18,828 nucleotides of DNA, from assembly GCA_900757505.1 (NCBI GenBank), contig CAAEOE010000047.1:1-18828 (forward strand), written 5' to 3'. Source of the stretch: an uncultured Collinsella sp. Its GTDB lineage: Bacteria > Actinomycetota > Coriobacteriia > Coriobacteriales > Coriobacteriaceae. Below the pieces are notes generated by a model. The model saw nothing but the letters and a program-made list of their open reading frames with translations. It searched no databases and had not been told where the DNA came from. Of this stretch, positions 1 through 7,510 are shown piece after piece. The position numbers and the translations under genes are program-made. The stretch's first letter is position 1, and every line of letters begins with the position of its first letter.

Positions 1-48
1 CCCTTTTGCCTATACGCGACAGGCACACAGCCCAAGGCTCACAAGCTC

Positions 49-405
49 TTATTCGGCCGCCTCGCGCAGGGCCGACATCGTAGCCGCATATTGCTGCTGC
101 AGCGCATGCATCCCCTCGCGAGCGCCGTCAACGGCATCGGCACCACGTAGTGCTTCGGTTACCACGACCGCCGGCTCGTACAGATTATCGAATCCCAGGT
201 TCTGGCTCACGCCCTTGAGCGTGTGCGCCGCCATAAACGCACCTTCTGCGTCTCCCGCCGCCATGGCGGCCTCCAGCTTGTCCATGCTCTCGTCATCCAA
301 AAACTTGAGGGCAAAGCGGGCAAGCATTTCCCCGCCCATCAGCCGAGCGCACGCGTCGTCATAATTAGCGCCGATCTTCTCATACGCCTCACGCATGGAA
401 ATCAT
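49..405 (-). CDS. HPt (histidine phosphotransfer) domain protein
   Basis: A 118-residue protein that is essentially one HPt domain, a four-helix bundle that relays phosphate between response-regulator receiver domains in the cytoplasm. The sequence shows the family hallmark AHTLKGVSQNLG, with the likely phospho-accepting histidine at residue 61, inside an otherwise helical, Ala- and Glu-rich chain. The ATG at 405 is preceded by AAAGGAG about 10 nt upstream; a second ATG at 396 is possible. It lies 24 nt downstream of the PAS/GGDEF/REC/HD-GYP gene on the same strand, so the two are probably one transcript. The partner is probably that REC domain or a hybrid kinase outside the window (inference). 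No obvious terminator lies in the 48 nt between its stop and the window edge. Confidence 0.85.
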   Translation of the reverse strand: MISMREAYEKIGANYDDACARLMGGEMLARFALKFLDDESMDKLEAAMAAGDAEGAFMAAHTLKGVSQNLGFDNLYEPAVVVTEALRGADAVDGAREGMHALQQQYAATMSALREAAE

Positions 406-429
406 GGATTAAAAACTCCTTTGGTCAAA

Positions 430-2310
430 CTAAATCGTGGGAAACGCGACGACGTCGGCGGGGCGTGCCAACGTCTCGGCAATTTGGTCTTGCACCTCGA
501 GCAGGCAATCGAGCAGCAGCGGGTTAAAGGTGCCGCACTTACCGTCCAGGATCATCTGGATCGCCTCCTCGTGCGGGATAGCGTCCTTGTACACGCGCAC
601 GCTCGTCAGTGCATCGTACACGTCAGCCACCGAAACCACCTGCGCGGCGATGGGAATTTCGTCGCCCTTAAGGCCATCGGGATAACCCTTGCCGTCCCAG
701 CGCTCGTGATGCCAACGCGCAATCTGGTACGCATATTCCATAAGCGCATTGCCGGCGTGATGGCTGCCCAGCTCGAGCAGCATGTTGGCGCCAATCGTGG
801 TATGCGTCTTCATAATCTCGAATTCCTCGGGCGTGAGGCGCCCGGGCTTGTTGAGGATCGCATCGTCAATCGACATCTTGCCGATATCGTGCAGCGCCGA
901 AGCCAGGGCGATCGTGGAGCGTTCCTCATTGTCGAGGGAGATCGTGCCGCTACGCTGGACCAGATAGCCAAGCAGCAGCTCGGTCAGCTTTTCGATGTTC
1001 GTAACGTGCCTACCGCTCTCGCCGTTGCGAAGCTCCATGACGCCGGCCATGATGTCGATGAGCATGCGACTGTTCTTGACGCGCTCGTTGTACTGTTGGG
1101 ACAGCAGGTTCGTCAGGCGGCGCTGTTTGGCGTACAGGCGGATGGTGTTGCTTACGCGGCGGCGCACGACACGGGAGTCAAACGGGCGGTTGATATAGTC
1201 CGAGGCGCCCAGCTCGTACGCGCGCAGAACCGCATCATCGGAATCTTCGCTCGAAATCATGATGACAGGCAGATTATCGATACCCGATCGGCGCGACAGA
1301 TCGGCCAGCACCTCAAAGCCGCTTATGCCCGGCATGACAATATCCAGCAGCACGAGCGACAACTCATCGCCATAGCGGTCGACCATGTCGAGCGCCGCAC
1401 GACCGTTATCGGCCTCGAGGATGCAATGCTCGTCCTTGAGCATCTCGCTGAGAATGGCTCGGTTCATCTCGGAGTCATCGGCGATAAGCACCAAAGGCTT
1501 TTCGCTTTGGAAGGCCTCGATGGAATCGGCATCGGTCACGACCGTACCGGCTTTTGCCTTAGCGCGGCTCAGTAACTGAGCAGCGCGGCCAACGCCCTCA
1601 TCGACCGTCTCGCCATGAATGCGAACGCCACCAACACATGCCGTCAAGCTCACGTACTCATGGCCCGGAATAATCGTGGAATGAACGGCATCGGACACCT
1701 GATGCAGGCGACGGGTGAAGTCATCGGAGGGAATATTGGGCATGACAACCACAAACTTGTCGCAGCCATAGCGCACAAGCTCGTCAGTCGAACGGATTCC
1801 GCTGCGTATGGCTGTCGCCACAGCACCGAGCGCAAGGTCGCCGGCATGACGGCCACACGTATCGTTGAAGACCCTAAAATCATCAAGGTCGATCACCGCA
1901 ACGCCGGCATTCACGCGGGTGCTACGGAGCTTTTCCTCGTAATATCGGCGATTGCGCACATTCGTCAGCACGTCGGTGTAGACAAGGTCCTCTTCTGCGG
2001 CCTCTTGCTCATCGATCGGACGCACCATCAGCAAGACGTGAGGCTCGCCCTCGACCTTCAAAGGGCGTAGACGGGCGCGGTACTCAGTGCCATCATTGAG
2101 CAGTTGCTCCGACACCTCATCGGAGTCTGCCAAAGCCTCAAGACTTGCCTGGCGCAAACAAGGGCAGCGATCACCGGCGAGCAGGCAGTTAGGCTCGCTC
2201 TTAATCTGATCGGCCGACAGCAAACGCACCACGGGGTAGGTCTTCGCGACACGGGCGACCTCGGCGGCAGCCTCCTCGTCGGTTAGATTGACCTCGTGAT
2301 TATTGAGCAT
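430..2310 (-). CDS. Response regulator: PAS-like, degenerate GGDEF, REC and HD-GYP
   Basis: A 626-residue multidomain signalling protein. Residues about 20-105 look like a small sensor (PAS-like) with Cys42, Cys49 and Cys51. Residues about 108-265 are a GGDEF fold whose signature reads GCDKF (182-186), so diguanylate cyclase activity is doubtful. Residues about 272-395 are a receiver domain with the acidic pair D278-D279 and phospho-acceptor D323; the usual conserved Lys is replaced in NRPF (R375). Residues about 410-615 are a canonical HD-GYP c-di-GMP phosphodiesterase with H435, HD at 474-475, H503, HHE at 534-536 and GYP at 542-544. The start chosen is the ATG at 2310 because AAAGGG lies just upstream; an in-frame ATG at 2409 would add 33 residues with little domain character. 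It is probably co-transcribed with the HPt gene. Output is likely c-di-GMP hydrolysis gated by phosphorylation and the N-terminal sensor (inference). Confidence 0.88.
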   Translation of the reverse strand: MLNNHEVNLTDEEAAAEVARVAKTYPVVRLLSADQIKSEPNCLLAGDRCPCLRQASLEALADSDEVSEQLLNDGTEYRARLRPLKVEGEPHVLLMVRPIDEQEAAEEDLVYTDVLTNVRNRRYYEEKLRSTRVNAGVAVIDLDDFRVFNDTCGRHAGDLALGAVATAIRSGIRSTDELVRYGCDKFVVVMPNIPSDDFTRRLHQVSDAVHSTIIPGHEYVSLTACVGGVRIHGETVDEGVGRAAQLLSRAKAKAGTVVTDADSIEAFQSEKPLVLIADDSEMNRAILSEMLKDEHCILEADNGRAALDMVDRYGDELSLVLLDIVMPGISGFEVLADLSRRSGIDNLPVIMISSEDSDDAVLRAYELGASDYINRPFDSRVVRRRVSNTIRLYAKQRRLTNLLSQQYNERVKNSRMLIDIMAGVMELRNGESGRHVTNIEKLTELLLGYLVQRSGTISLDNEERSTIALASALHDIGKMSIDDAILNKPGRLTPEEFEIMKTHTTIGANMLLELGSHHAGNALMEYAYQIARWHHERWDGKGYPDGLKGDEIPIAAQVVSVADVYDALTSVRVYKDAIPHEEAIQMILDGKCGTFNPLLLDCLLEVQDQIAETLARPADVVAFPTI

Positions 2311-2334
2311 ATGGGGCCCTTTCGATAGTTTCGC

Positions 2335-2371
2335 ATGGTAGCGGTGGGTTCCAAATGTTACAAGGGTAACA
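2335..2371 (-). promoter_or_regulatory. Putative promoter with overlapping palindrome, HD-GYP/HPt unit
   Basis: Read on the minus strand, TTGTAA (2358-2363) and TACCAT (2335-2340) are separated by exactly 17 nt and would place the transcript start about 18 nt before the ATG at 2310. A 16-bp inverted repeat, TGTTAC-aagg-GTAACA (2356-2371), covers the -35 box and could be an operator. Both hexamers match consensus at only four of six positions, so this is a pattern-based guess. Confidence 0.4.
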
Positions 2372-2521
2372 CCTTGCCGATGCAGGTAAGCACGTGAATG
2401 CTGCCACATTCTTATGAGTTGGCAGACGGCGCGATTGAAGCCGCAGACGCGAGGTTTTGAGCACGTTTGTTAATACGGCCGAAACGTTTGCGGATGAAGC
2501 CTGCTTTGGCTATTGCGGATG

Positions 2522-3319
2522 CTAGAGCCCCAGGATGCCACGGACAGCCCGGGCAGCCGCTGCCGGGCGATCGCGCAGACCGTTATGCGCGCCCGGGATC
2601 GTCACGAGAGGGCAATCGAGATATTCGGCAGCCGCTCGCGTGCCAGCCTCGCGGGGCGTGCCAATCGAGAGCTCGCCTAGGAGCACGGCGGCCACCGTTT
2701 TTGACGCGCGAACGCTATCCCAATCGGGAACGCAGGTCATAGTAATCCCGTATTCGTTTGCCATGAAACTGCGGCCGTTGCGCAGGGCATGCTTGGCTTC
2801 TGCCTCGGTCGTTCCAGGAGCCTCGGGGTCCAAGTCGCCGAGGGCTCCCAAGAAAAGCCGGAGCGCCCTTGAAACCTTTCCAGCCGCAATCATATCGAGC
2901 AAAACCGGAGCTGCGCCCATGCCGACGCCTTCGGCCGACACAGCCGGCTCATGCAGAATCGCACGGGCGACGAGATGGGGTTCAGTGCGAAGAAGCTCCA
3001 GCGCCACCAACGTACCGGCGCTGTGCGCAAGCACATTTGTCGGAGCGCCAACGTGTTCGATCACGGCCTGCAGGTCGGCGGCCTGAGCGGCAAGATCATA
3101 GCTGCCGTCTGCCGCTTCGCTGCTGCCACCACAGCCGCGGCGGTCGTAGGCAATGACGCGGTAGTCACAGGCGAGCTCGCGGGCGATACCGTCAAAAAAG
3201 ACGCCGTCAACACAAGCGCCGTGCACGCACACCAAGGCAGGAGTATCAGGCGACACATCCGGGCCGGCATATTCGCGACAGGCAATCGTGGTGCCCGCAT
3301 TCTCGACCGTAAAATCCAT
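2522..3319 (-). CDS. Alpha/beta-fold hydrolase
   Basis: A 265-residue protein with the alpha/beta hydrolase layout: an oxyanion-side VHGACVDG segment (H33-G34), the YDRRGCGGS strand-turn (about 58-66), a nucleophile elbow AHSAGT with Ser100, and a C-terminal GAHNG with His245 as the likely catalytic base. The acidic member is uncertain; E216 in LLGELSIG sits where it is expected. The first glycine of the usual GxSxG is alanine here, which many members tolerate. There is no signal peptide or membrane segment, so it should be cytoplasmic. Substrate cannot be predicted; esterase, lactonase and haloperoxidase-like members share this pattern. The ATG at 3319 has a G-rich GGGGG stretch upstream. 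It is divergent from the radical SAM gene, with 219 nt of shared upstream DNA. Confidence 0.8.
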   Translation of the reverse strand: MDFTVENAGTTIACREYAGPDVSPDTPALVCVHGACVDGVFFDGIARELACDYRVIAYDRRGCGGSSEAADGSYDLAAQAADLQAVIEHVGAPTNVLAHSAGTLVALELLRTEPHLVARAILHEPAVSAEGVGMGAAPVLLDMIAAGKVSRALRLFLGALGDLDPEAPGTTEAEAKHALRNGRSFMANEYGITMTCVPDWDSVRASKTVAAVLLGELSIGTPREAGTRAAAEYLDCPLVTIPGAHNGLRDRPAAAARAVRGILGL

Positions 3320-3504
3320 GTTGTGCCCCCATCATCAATGCTCATCCAGTTGCACGTCAGCACGGTTGGATGGACCCGCATTGCTTTACGCCTTGTTAAC
3401 AGATTAACTGTACCCGACCCGAGGCTTTTCATGGCACGGCATCATGAGCGACGTGAAAAAACGAAACTTGTAAAGCAAGAGCCCACACCTTGCTTTGGAG
3501 CCGA

Positions 3505-3536
3505 TGCTATGCTTAGGCACAATTGTCTTGAGGAGC
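3505..3536 (+). promoter_or_regulatory. Possible extended -10 and strong RBS before the radical SAM gene
   Basis: TGCTATGCT at 3505-3513 reads as an extended -10 (TGn plus TATGCT). No good -35 stands 17 nt upstream. GAGGAG just before the ATG at 3539 is a strong Shine-Dalgarno and decides the start. An 8-bp inverted repeat, AAAGCAAG/CTTGCTTT (3472-3479 and 3489-3496), lies upstream and may be regulatory. Confidence 0.3.
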
Positions 3537-3538
3537 AT

Positions 3539-4321
3539 ATGCCTATGTCTACGTTTTTGAATGCCAGCCCCATCTTTGGGCCCGTTCGCAGCCGTCGCCT
3601 TGGTCTCTCGCTCGGCGTCAACATGATGCCGGCCAGCGGCAAAATCTGCACGTTCGACTGCATCTACTGCGAGAACGGCCTCAACGCCGAGCGCCCCTGC
3701 CATGAGCCGTATAACACGGCTGCCGTGGTACTCGAAGCGCTCGAGGCAAAGCTGCGCGAGATGGCAGCCGAGGGCGAGCCCCCCGATGTAATCACCTTCG
3801 CAGGCAACGGCGAGCCCACCGCCGCACCGGAGTTTCCACAGGCCATCGCCGGCGCCGTCGCGCTGCGCGATCAGCTAGCCCCCAACACCAAGATTGCCGT
3901 GCTTTCCAACGGCACGCGCGCCGACCGTCCCCAGGTGCACGACGCGCTCATGATGGTCGACGACAACATTCTTAAGCTCGATACCGTCGACCCGGCGTTT
4001 ATCCAGCTGCTCGACCAGCCCGTTGGCCCCTATGACGTCGAGCACCAGATCGAGACGTTCGCAGGCTTTAACGGTCATGTCATTATCCAGACGATGTTTT
4101 TGAGCGGTGAGTACCGGGGCAAGTCTCTCGATAACACCGGCGAGGAGTACGTCGGCCCTTGGCTCGCGGCGCTCGAGCGCATTCGTCCGCAGGAGGCGAC
4201 CATCTACACGGTCGCGCGCGAGACACCAGTCGCCGGCCTTGCCAAAGCAGCGCCCGAGGTGCTCGACGCCATTGCCGCGCGCGTGCGCGCCCTCGGTATT
4301 CCCTGCCAGGTGAGCTACTAG
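3539..4321 (+). CDS. Radical SAM protein, COG0731-like
   Basis: A 260-residue radical SAM enzyme. The cluster-binding motif is CTFDCIYC (C37, C41, C44; spacing CX3CX2C), followed by the SAM-contacting FAGNGEPT stretch at about 87-94, the equivalent of the GGE motif. The N-terminal SPIFGPVRSRRLGLSLG and the overall length fit the COG0731 family, which includes archaeal TYW1-like wyosine-base enzymes and many uncharacterised bacterial members. Bacteria do not make wyosine, so the bacterial reaction is unknown to me. The reading frame is open far upstream, but the ATG at 3539 has an excellent GAGGAG ribosome site and coding character starts there. The gene stands alone, divergent from the hydrolase, and is followed after 92 nt by the methionine aminopeptidase gene. 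No terminator was seen between them, so read-through is possible. Confidence 0.85.
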   Translation: MPMSTFLNASPIFGPVRSRRLGLSLGVNMMPASGKICTFDCIYCENGLNAERPCHEPYNTAAVVLEALEAKLREMAAEGEPPDVITFAGNGEPTAAPEFPQAIAGAVALRDQLAPNTKIAVLSNGTRADRPQVHDALMMVDDNILKLDTVDPAFIQLLDQPVGPYDVEHQIETFAGFNGHVIIQTMFLSGEYRGKSLDNTGEEYVGPWLAALERIRPQEATIYTVARETPVAGLAKAAPEVLDAIAARVRALGIPCQVSY

Positions 4322-4382
4322 CGCGGCCGCCCGCCAGCAGCTAAATTAGCCCCATCCCAAATGAGCTGGTCTGCGGGTGGGC

Positions 4383-4404
4383 TATACTAGCTGCGGATGA
4401 AAGG
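4383..4404 (+). promoter_or_regulatory. Putative -10 box and RBS of the methionine aminopeptidase gene
   Basis: TATACT (4383-4388) is a near-consensus -10 box about 26 nt before the ATG, followed by the ribosome site AAAGGAAG. No convincing -35 was found at the right spacing. Confidence 0.35.
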
Positions 4405-4413
4405 AAGTTAGCC

Positions 4414-5301
4414 ATGTATGACAAAGGACCCGTGCCCGGCCGCAACGACGCTTGCTGGTGCGGCAGCGGCAAGAAATACAAGAAATGCCATAGCGCCTTT
4501 GATGAGCGCCTCGAGCGCTTGTGGGAAGAAGGCTGGGAGGTTCTGCCTCGCACGCTCTACAAGACTCCCGCCGATATCGAGGGCATCAAGCGCTCGGCAG
4601 CCATCAACGTGGGCGTGCTCGATTATGTGGGCGAGCATATCGCCGCAGGCATGACCACCAACCAGATCGACCAGATGATCTACGACTACACCGTCGAGCA
4701 CGGTGGCACGCCGGCCGACCTCAACTACGAGGGCTACCCCAAGAGCGTGTGCACCTCGATCAATGATGTGGTCTGCCACGGCATTCCCTGCGATACGGAC
4801 GTGCTGCACGAGGGCGACATCATCAACGTGGACTGTTCCACGATCCTAGACGGCTACTTTAGCGACTCGAGCCGCATGTTCTGCATCGGCGAGGTCTCGG
4901 CCGAGCGCCAGCGCCTGGTCGATGTCACCCGCGCCAGCGTGGAAGCGGGTCTGGCGGCCGTCAAGCCATGGCTGCCACTGTCCGTTATGGCCGAGGCCGT
5001 GCAAAAGACCGTCGAGGACGCCGGTTTTAGCGTGGTGCGCGAGTACGGCGGACACGGCATCGGTAAGGAGTTCCACGAAGACCCATTTGTGGGCTTTACC
5101 ACCGAGGCGCCCGATGTGGATACCATCATGGCCCCGGGCATGGTCTTTACCATCGAGCCTATGGTCAATGCCGGAGCGCCCGACATCAAGATTAGCAAGG
5201 GCGACGGCTGGTGCGTGCGCACCAAGGACGGCAGCGATTCGGCCCAGTGCGAGGTACAGCTCGTGGTGACCGAGGACGGCTACGAACTGCTCAGCTGGTA
5301 G
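4414..5301 (+). CDS. map: Type I methionine aminopeptidase with N-terminal SEC-C motif
   Basis: A 295-residue enzyme that removes the initiator methionine from nascent proteins. The catalytic domain (about 50-295) carries all five metal ligands: D140 (NVDCS), D151 (FSDSS), H214 (GGHGIG), E248 (TIEPMV) and E280 (CEVQL), plus the substrate-side H122 (VCHGIP). Residues 8-26 are a SEC-C zinc motif (Cys14, Cys16, Cys25, His26), the same module found at the SecA C-terminus. It probably docks the enzyme on the ribosome or a partner (inference from SecA and other SEC-C methionine aminopeptidases). The start at 4414 is supported by AAAGGAAG upstream and because it includes the full SEC-C motif. The gene is monocistronic, ending in a strong terminator at 5311-5361. 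Confidence 0.93.
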   Translation: MYDKGPVPGRNDACWCGSGKKYKKCHSAFDERLERLWEEGWEVLPRTLYKTPADIEGIKRSAAINVGVLDYVGEHIAAGMTTNQIDQMIYDYTVEHGGTPADLNYEGYPKSVCTSINDVVCHGIPCDTDVLHEGDIINVDCSTILDGYFSDSSRMFCIGEVSAERQRLVDVTRASVEAGLAAVKPWLPLSVMAEAVQKTVEDAGFSVVREYGGHGIGKEFHEDPFVGFTTEAPDVDTIMAPGMVFTIEPMVNAGAPDIKISKGDGWCVRTKDGSDSAQCEVQLVVTEDGYELLSW

Positions 5302-5310
5302 CCGTGGATG

Positions 5311-5361
5311 CGCCGGGCTACGCGATGGATATGTTAACCATCACGAAGCCCGGCGTTTTTT
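5311..5361 (+). terminator. Intrinsic terminator after the methionine aminopeptidase gene
   Basis: CGCCGGGCT (5311-5319) pairs perfectly with AGCCCGGCG, and an inner stem GATGG/CCATC extends the hairpin. A T6 run follows at once. It begins 10 nt after the stop codon. Confidence 0.85.
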
Positions 5362-5375
5362 AGCGTTTTACCTGG

Positions 5376-5414
5376 TAAAACCTGCCAAAATAAACCTGTC
5401 CCTTTTTGGCAGGT
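5376..5414 (+). repeat. REP-like repeat, copy A
   Basis: The arms ACCTGCCAAAA (5380-5390) and TTTTGGCAGGT (5404-5414) form a perfect 11-bp stem around a 13-nt loop containing AAACCTGTCCC. The same core recurs at 7584-7632, 15153-15200 and, inverted, 18723-18770. This copy lies between the terminator at 5311-5361 and the ribosome site of the next gene, whose GTG is only 20 nt away, so it is probably transcribed in that gene's leader. Confidence 0.85.
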
Positions 5415-5433
5415 CGAGCGGAGAGGACTGTTT

Positions 5434-6369
5434 GTGAACATCCTGGTTTTGCTGCCCGTCAATGACCGCCATCGCGCAATTCTTGAGTCGAGCGCTCCGG
5501 GCGAGGACTTTATCTACACGAGCGCCGACGCCATCACGCGCGAGCAGGTCGCCGACGCCGACGTGATCTTGGGCAACATCGACTCTGACATGCTCACGGC
5601 ATGCGAGCATCTCCAGCTGCTGCAATTGCAGACCGCCGGCTATGACGACTACCTTGCCGCCGGCACCGTGCCGGCCGACGCCAAACTGTCTTGCTCGGTG
5701 GGCGCCTACGGTCAGGCTGTGAGCGAGCACATGTTTGCCATGGTCCTTTCCATGATGAAGCGCCTGCCCGGCTATCACGACTTGCAGCGCGAGCATCGCT
5801 GGGAGGATTTGGGGCCGGTCACCTCGCTCAAAAACGCCAATGTGCTGGTGCTGGGCGCGGGCGATGTCGGTGGCCACTTCGCCACGCTCTGCCGCAGCAT
5901 GGGCGCGCACGTCCGCGGCATCAAGCGCCATCCGCTCGTCTACCCCATTGTGTTTGAGGACATGGACGGCATGGATGCCCTGCCCGAGCGCCTGGCCGAG
6001 GCTGACATCGTTGCATCCTTTATGCCGAGCACACCCGAGACCCGCGGCCTGGCGAACGCCGAGTTCTTCGCCGCGATGAAACCGGGTGCCTTCTTTGCCA
6101 ACGGCGGCCGCGGCGATCTTGTGGTCGCCGACGACTTGGTTGCCGCTCTGGAATCGGGACATCTCGCCGGCGCCGCGGTCGACGTCACCGACCCCGAACC
6201 GCTGCCCGCGACAAGCCCCCTGTGGGATGCGCCCAACATGCTCATCACGCCGCACGTCTCCGGCTGGTTCCACCTGGCAGCCACGCTCAACAACGTCGTC
6301 GACATCGCCGCGGAGAATCTGCGTCACCTGCAGGCCGGCGAGACTTTACGTTGTTGGATCGAGCACTAA
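5434..6369 (+). CDS. D-2-hydroxyacid dehydrogenase family protein
   Basis: A 311-residue NAD(P)-dependent dehydrogenase of the D-isomer 2-hydroxyacid family, which interconverts 2-keto and D-2-hydroxy acids. The Rossmann motif is GAGDVGG (141-147). The catalytic set is visible: R226 in GGRGD, an acid near E255 in DPEPLP, and H274 in TPHVSG. The N-terminal half is the usual substrate domain, and there is no ACT or other extra domain. The specific substrate (glyoxylate/hydroxypyruvate, phosphoglycerate or another keto acid) cannot be read from sequence; absence of a regulatory domain argues against classical SerA. The start is a GTG, chosen because GAGAGGA lies 7 nt upstream and no closer ATG exists. 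The gene is preceded by REP-like copy A and followed by a hairpin-rich region at 6377-6512. Confidence 0.87.
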   Translation: MNILVLLPVNDRHRAILESSAPGEDFIYTSADAITREQVADADVILGNIDSDMLTACEHLQLLQLQTAGYDDYLAAGTVPADAKLSCSVGAYGQAVSEHMFAMVLSMMKRLPGYHDLQREHRWEDLGPVTSLKNANVLVLGAGDVGGHFATLCRSMGAHVRGIKRHPLVYPIVFEDMDGMDALPERLAEADIVASFMPSTPETRGLANAEFFAAMKPGAFFANGGRGDLVVADDLVAALESGHLAGAAVDVTDPEPLPATSPLWDAPNMLITPHVSGWFHLAATLNNVVDIAAENLRHLQAGETLRCWIEH

Positions 6370-6376
6370 TCTTGTT

Positions 6377-6512
6377 CCGCCGTTCTAACGAACGGCGGAC
6401 CGGTCGACGCTGCGAGCCCGCCGTTTGGCCAATCTGCCGTTCAATTTCAAAGGCGCGACCAGAAGGTCAGCGCCTTTTCATTTCACGGCACCTTGGCTCA
6501 AACGGCGGGCTC
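6377..6512. repeat. Nested palindromes sharing a CCGCCGTT/AACGGCGG core
   Basis: The first hairpin is CCGCCGTT-6 nt-AACGGCGG (6377-6398). A longer inverted pair, GAGCCCGCCGTTT (6414-6426) and AAACGGCGGGCTC (6500-6512), is a perfect 13 bp and encloses the terminator hairpin at 6449-6478. The core therefore occurs four times in 136 bp. It begins 7 nt after the dehydrogenase stop and lies 38 nt from the convergent PIN toxin stop. Confidence 0.75.
6449..6478. terminator. Terminator hairpin between dehydrogenase and PIN toxin genes
   Basis: AAAGGCGC pairs with GCGCCTTT, continued by GACC/GGTC around a 4-nt loop with one bulged A, followed by TTTTCATTT. The flanking A and T runs suit both directions, fitting the convergent genes on either side. 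Confidence 0.75.
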
Positions 6513-6550
6513 TCGCTGACTTTTGCTCAACCTGTGGGGTCTTCAAATTG

Positions 6551-7042
6551 TTAGAGCGTTGCTAAGTAATTCTTTGCGTCTTCTGCGCTCATTGCTGCGA
6601 CGGGTGCGTGTGAACAGAGTTTGGCATCGTTAGTAACCAGGAGATCTGCCTTTGAGCGCATCGCTGCCGCAATGATTAAATCGTCTTCGTAATCGCTATG
6701 GAGATTACGCTGCTTGCTCGCCATCCATATGTCACTCAGGTCGCAGGGTACCGGCGTGGCAAGTTGCGACAACACGTCGAGGCAATCCCATGCAAGTGAT
6801 GTCGCCGCCACGGCGGCATCTTGGGATAGTGAGCCATGCTCGCGCCGATACCATGCCTTATGTTCGCTTGAAATCAAATAGAACAGATCTTTGGACGATG
6901 TCGCCGCATACAGCAAATCCACCTGCGCCGTGCATGCATCGCGTAAAAACTCAATCGCCACCGAACGACCACGTCGTGAGGGAATGAAGTAATCGAGCCA
7001 CACGTTGGTGTCAACCAAGATACGCCTTGGAGCCTCACTCAT
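6551..7042 (-). CDS. PIN-domain toxin
   Basis: A 163-residue PIN-domain protein, the usual ribonuclease toxin of VapC-like and related toxin-antitoxin pairs. The acidic cluster is visible: D11 in LVDTNVWLD, D120-D121 in YEDDLIIAAA, and D139 in LVTNDAKL. Length is slightly above the typical 130-145 residues. The ATG at 7042 lies inside the end of the antitoxin gene, giving an 8-nt overlap and implying translational coupling. Known PIN toxins cleave tRNA or rRNA; which RNA is targeted here cannot be seen. The pairing with a ribbon-helix-helix RelB/DinJ-type antitoxin rather than a VapB-like AbrB or MazE type is common in the wider family. Confidence 0.85.
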   Translation of the reverse strand: MSEAPRRILVDTNVWLDYFIPSRRGRSVAIEFLRDACTAQVDLLYAATSSKDLFYLISSEHKAWYRREHGSLSQDAAVAATSLAWDCLDVLSQLATPVPCDLSDIWMASKQRNLHSDYEDDLIIAAAMRSKADLLVTNDAKLCSHAPVAAMSAEDAKNYLATL

Positions 7043-7415
7043 AGAGCCAGCTCATCTCCTCGCCATAGCGATCCGCATAGGCATTCCGTTTGAGCTCTTC
7101 GTCGTCCGATGGCTGAGCCCTGACCATATCGATTCCCGACTCACGGCAAGCGGCAGCGAACAGCTTCGACCCCTGATCCATGAGCTCGAGCTTACGTTTG
7201 GCGGCCTTTTCGCGCTCGCGCTGTTCCGCCCGGGCACGACTGGGCAGCAGGATATCCTCGAGCGCGCCGGGCCGATCAGCCAGAGATGCCGCAAGTTGCC
7301 AGAGCGCACGCACCGCTTGGCTCGGCGTCATACCGGCCCTGGAGAGAGCGGCGTCCCCACTCCTTTTAAGATCGGCATCGAGACGCACGTTGATCTGAGC
7401 GGCTGTTGTGGTCAT
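7035..7415 (-). CDS. RelB/DinJ-type antitoxin
   Basis: A 126-residue protein whose first 45 residues form a ribbon-helix-helix DNA-binding domain (QINVRLDADLKRSGDAAL, then GMTPSQAVRALWQLAA), as in RelB/DinJ antitoxins. The rest (about 50-126) is charged and helical, with an Arg/Glu/Lys-rich stretch at 59-75, and should be the toxin-neutralising part. It is longer than the usual 80-100 residues. The start is fixed by the strong GGAGGGG Shine-Dalgarno just upstream. It precedes and overlaps the toxin gene, and probably represses its own promoter together with the toxin through the site at 7441-7492. Confidence 0.85.
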   Translation of the reverse strand: MTTTAAQINVRLDADLKRSGDAALSRAGMTPSQAVRALWQLAASLADRPGALEDILLPSRARAEQREREKAAKRKLELMDQGSKLFAAACRESGIDMVRAQPSDDEELKRNAYADRYGEEMSWLYE

Positions 7416-7440
7416 GACCCCTCCTTAATACTTCAAAACT

Positions 7441-7492
7441 ATCATAAAACTCTATGGTAGATACGTAAAGCATGTATAGCATTTATAAGCAT
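7441..7492 (-). promoter_or_regulatory. Promoter and putative operator of the toxin-antitoxin pair
   Basis: On the minus strand TTTACG (7464-7469) and TATGAT (7441-7446) are spaced exactly 17 nt and stand 25 nt upstream of the antitoxin ATG. On the plus strand the pentamer AGCAT occurs three times, at 7469-7473, 7478-7482 and 7488-7492, about one helical turn apart. It overlaps and extends upstream of the -35 box. Short direct repeats at helical spacing are typical of ribbon-helix-helix operators. Confidence 0.6.
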
Positions 7493-7510
7493 TAGCCGTA
7501 CTCTGTACAC

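Noticed and set aside
1..48. Terminator for the HPt gene at the window edge
   Set aside because: Only a weak GCCT/AGGC pair is visible (about 8-28) and it is not followed by a proper T run on the minus strand.
223..1575. Long plus-strand open frame of 450 codons opposite the HD-GYP gene
   Set aside because: It is a shadow frame of a high-GC gene; the product has no recognisable domain while the minus strand encodes intact motifs.
5368..6327. Minus-strand frame of 319 codons opposite the hydroxyacid dehydrogenase
   Set aside because: Antisense shadow; its end only translates the REP-like repeat (KRDRFILAGF).
5434..6369. Specific naming as phosphoglycerate dehydrogenase (serA) or D-lactate dehydrogenase
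   Set aside because: The catalytic set is shared by the whole family and nothing in sequence or context fixes the substrate.
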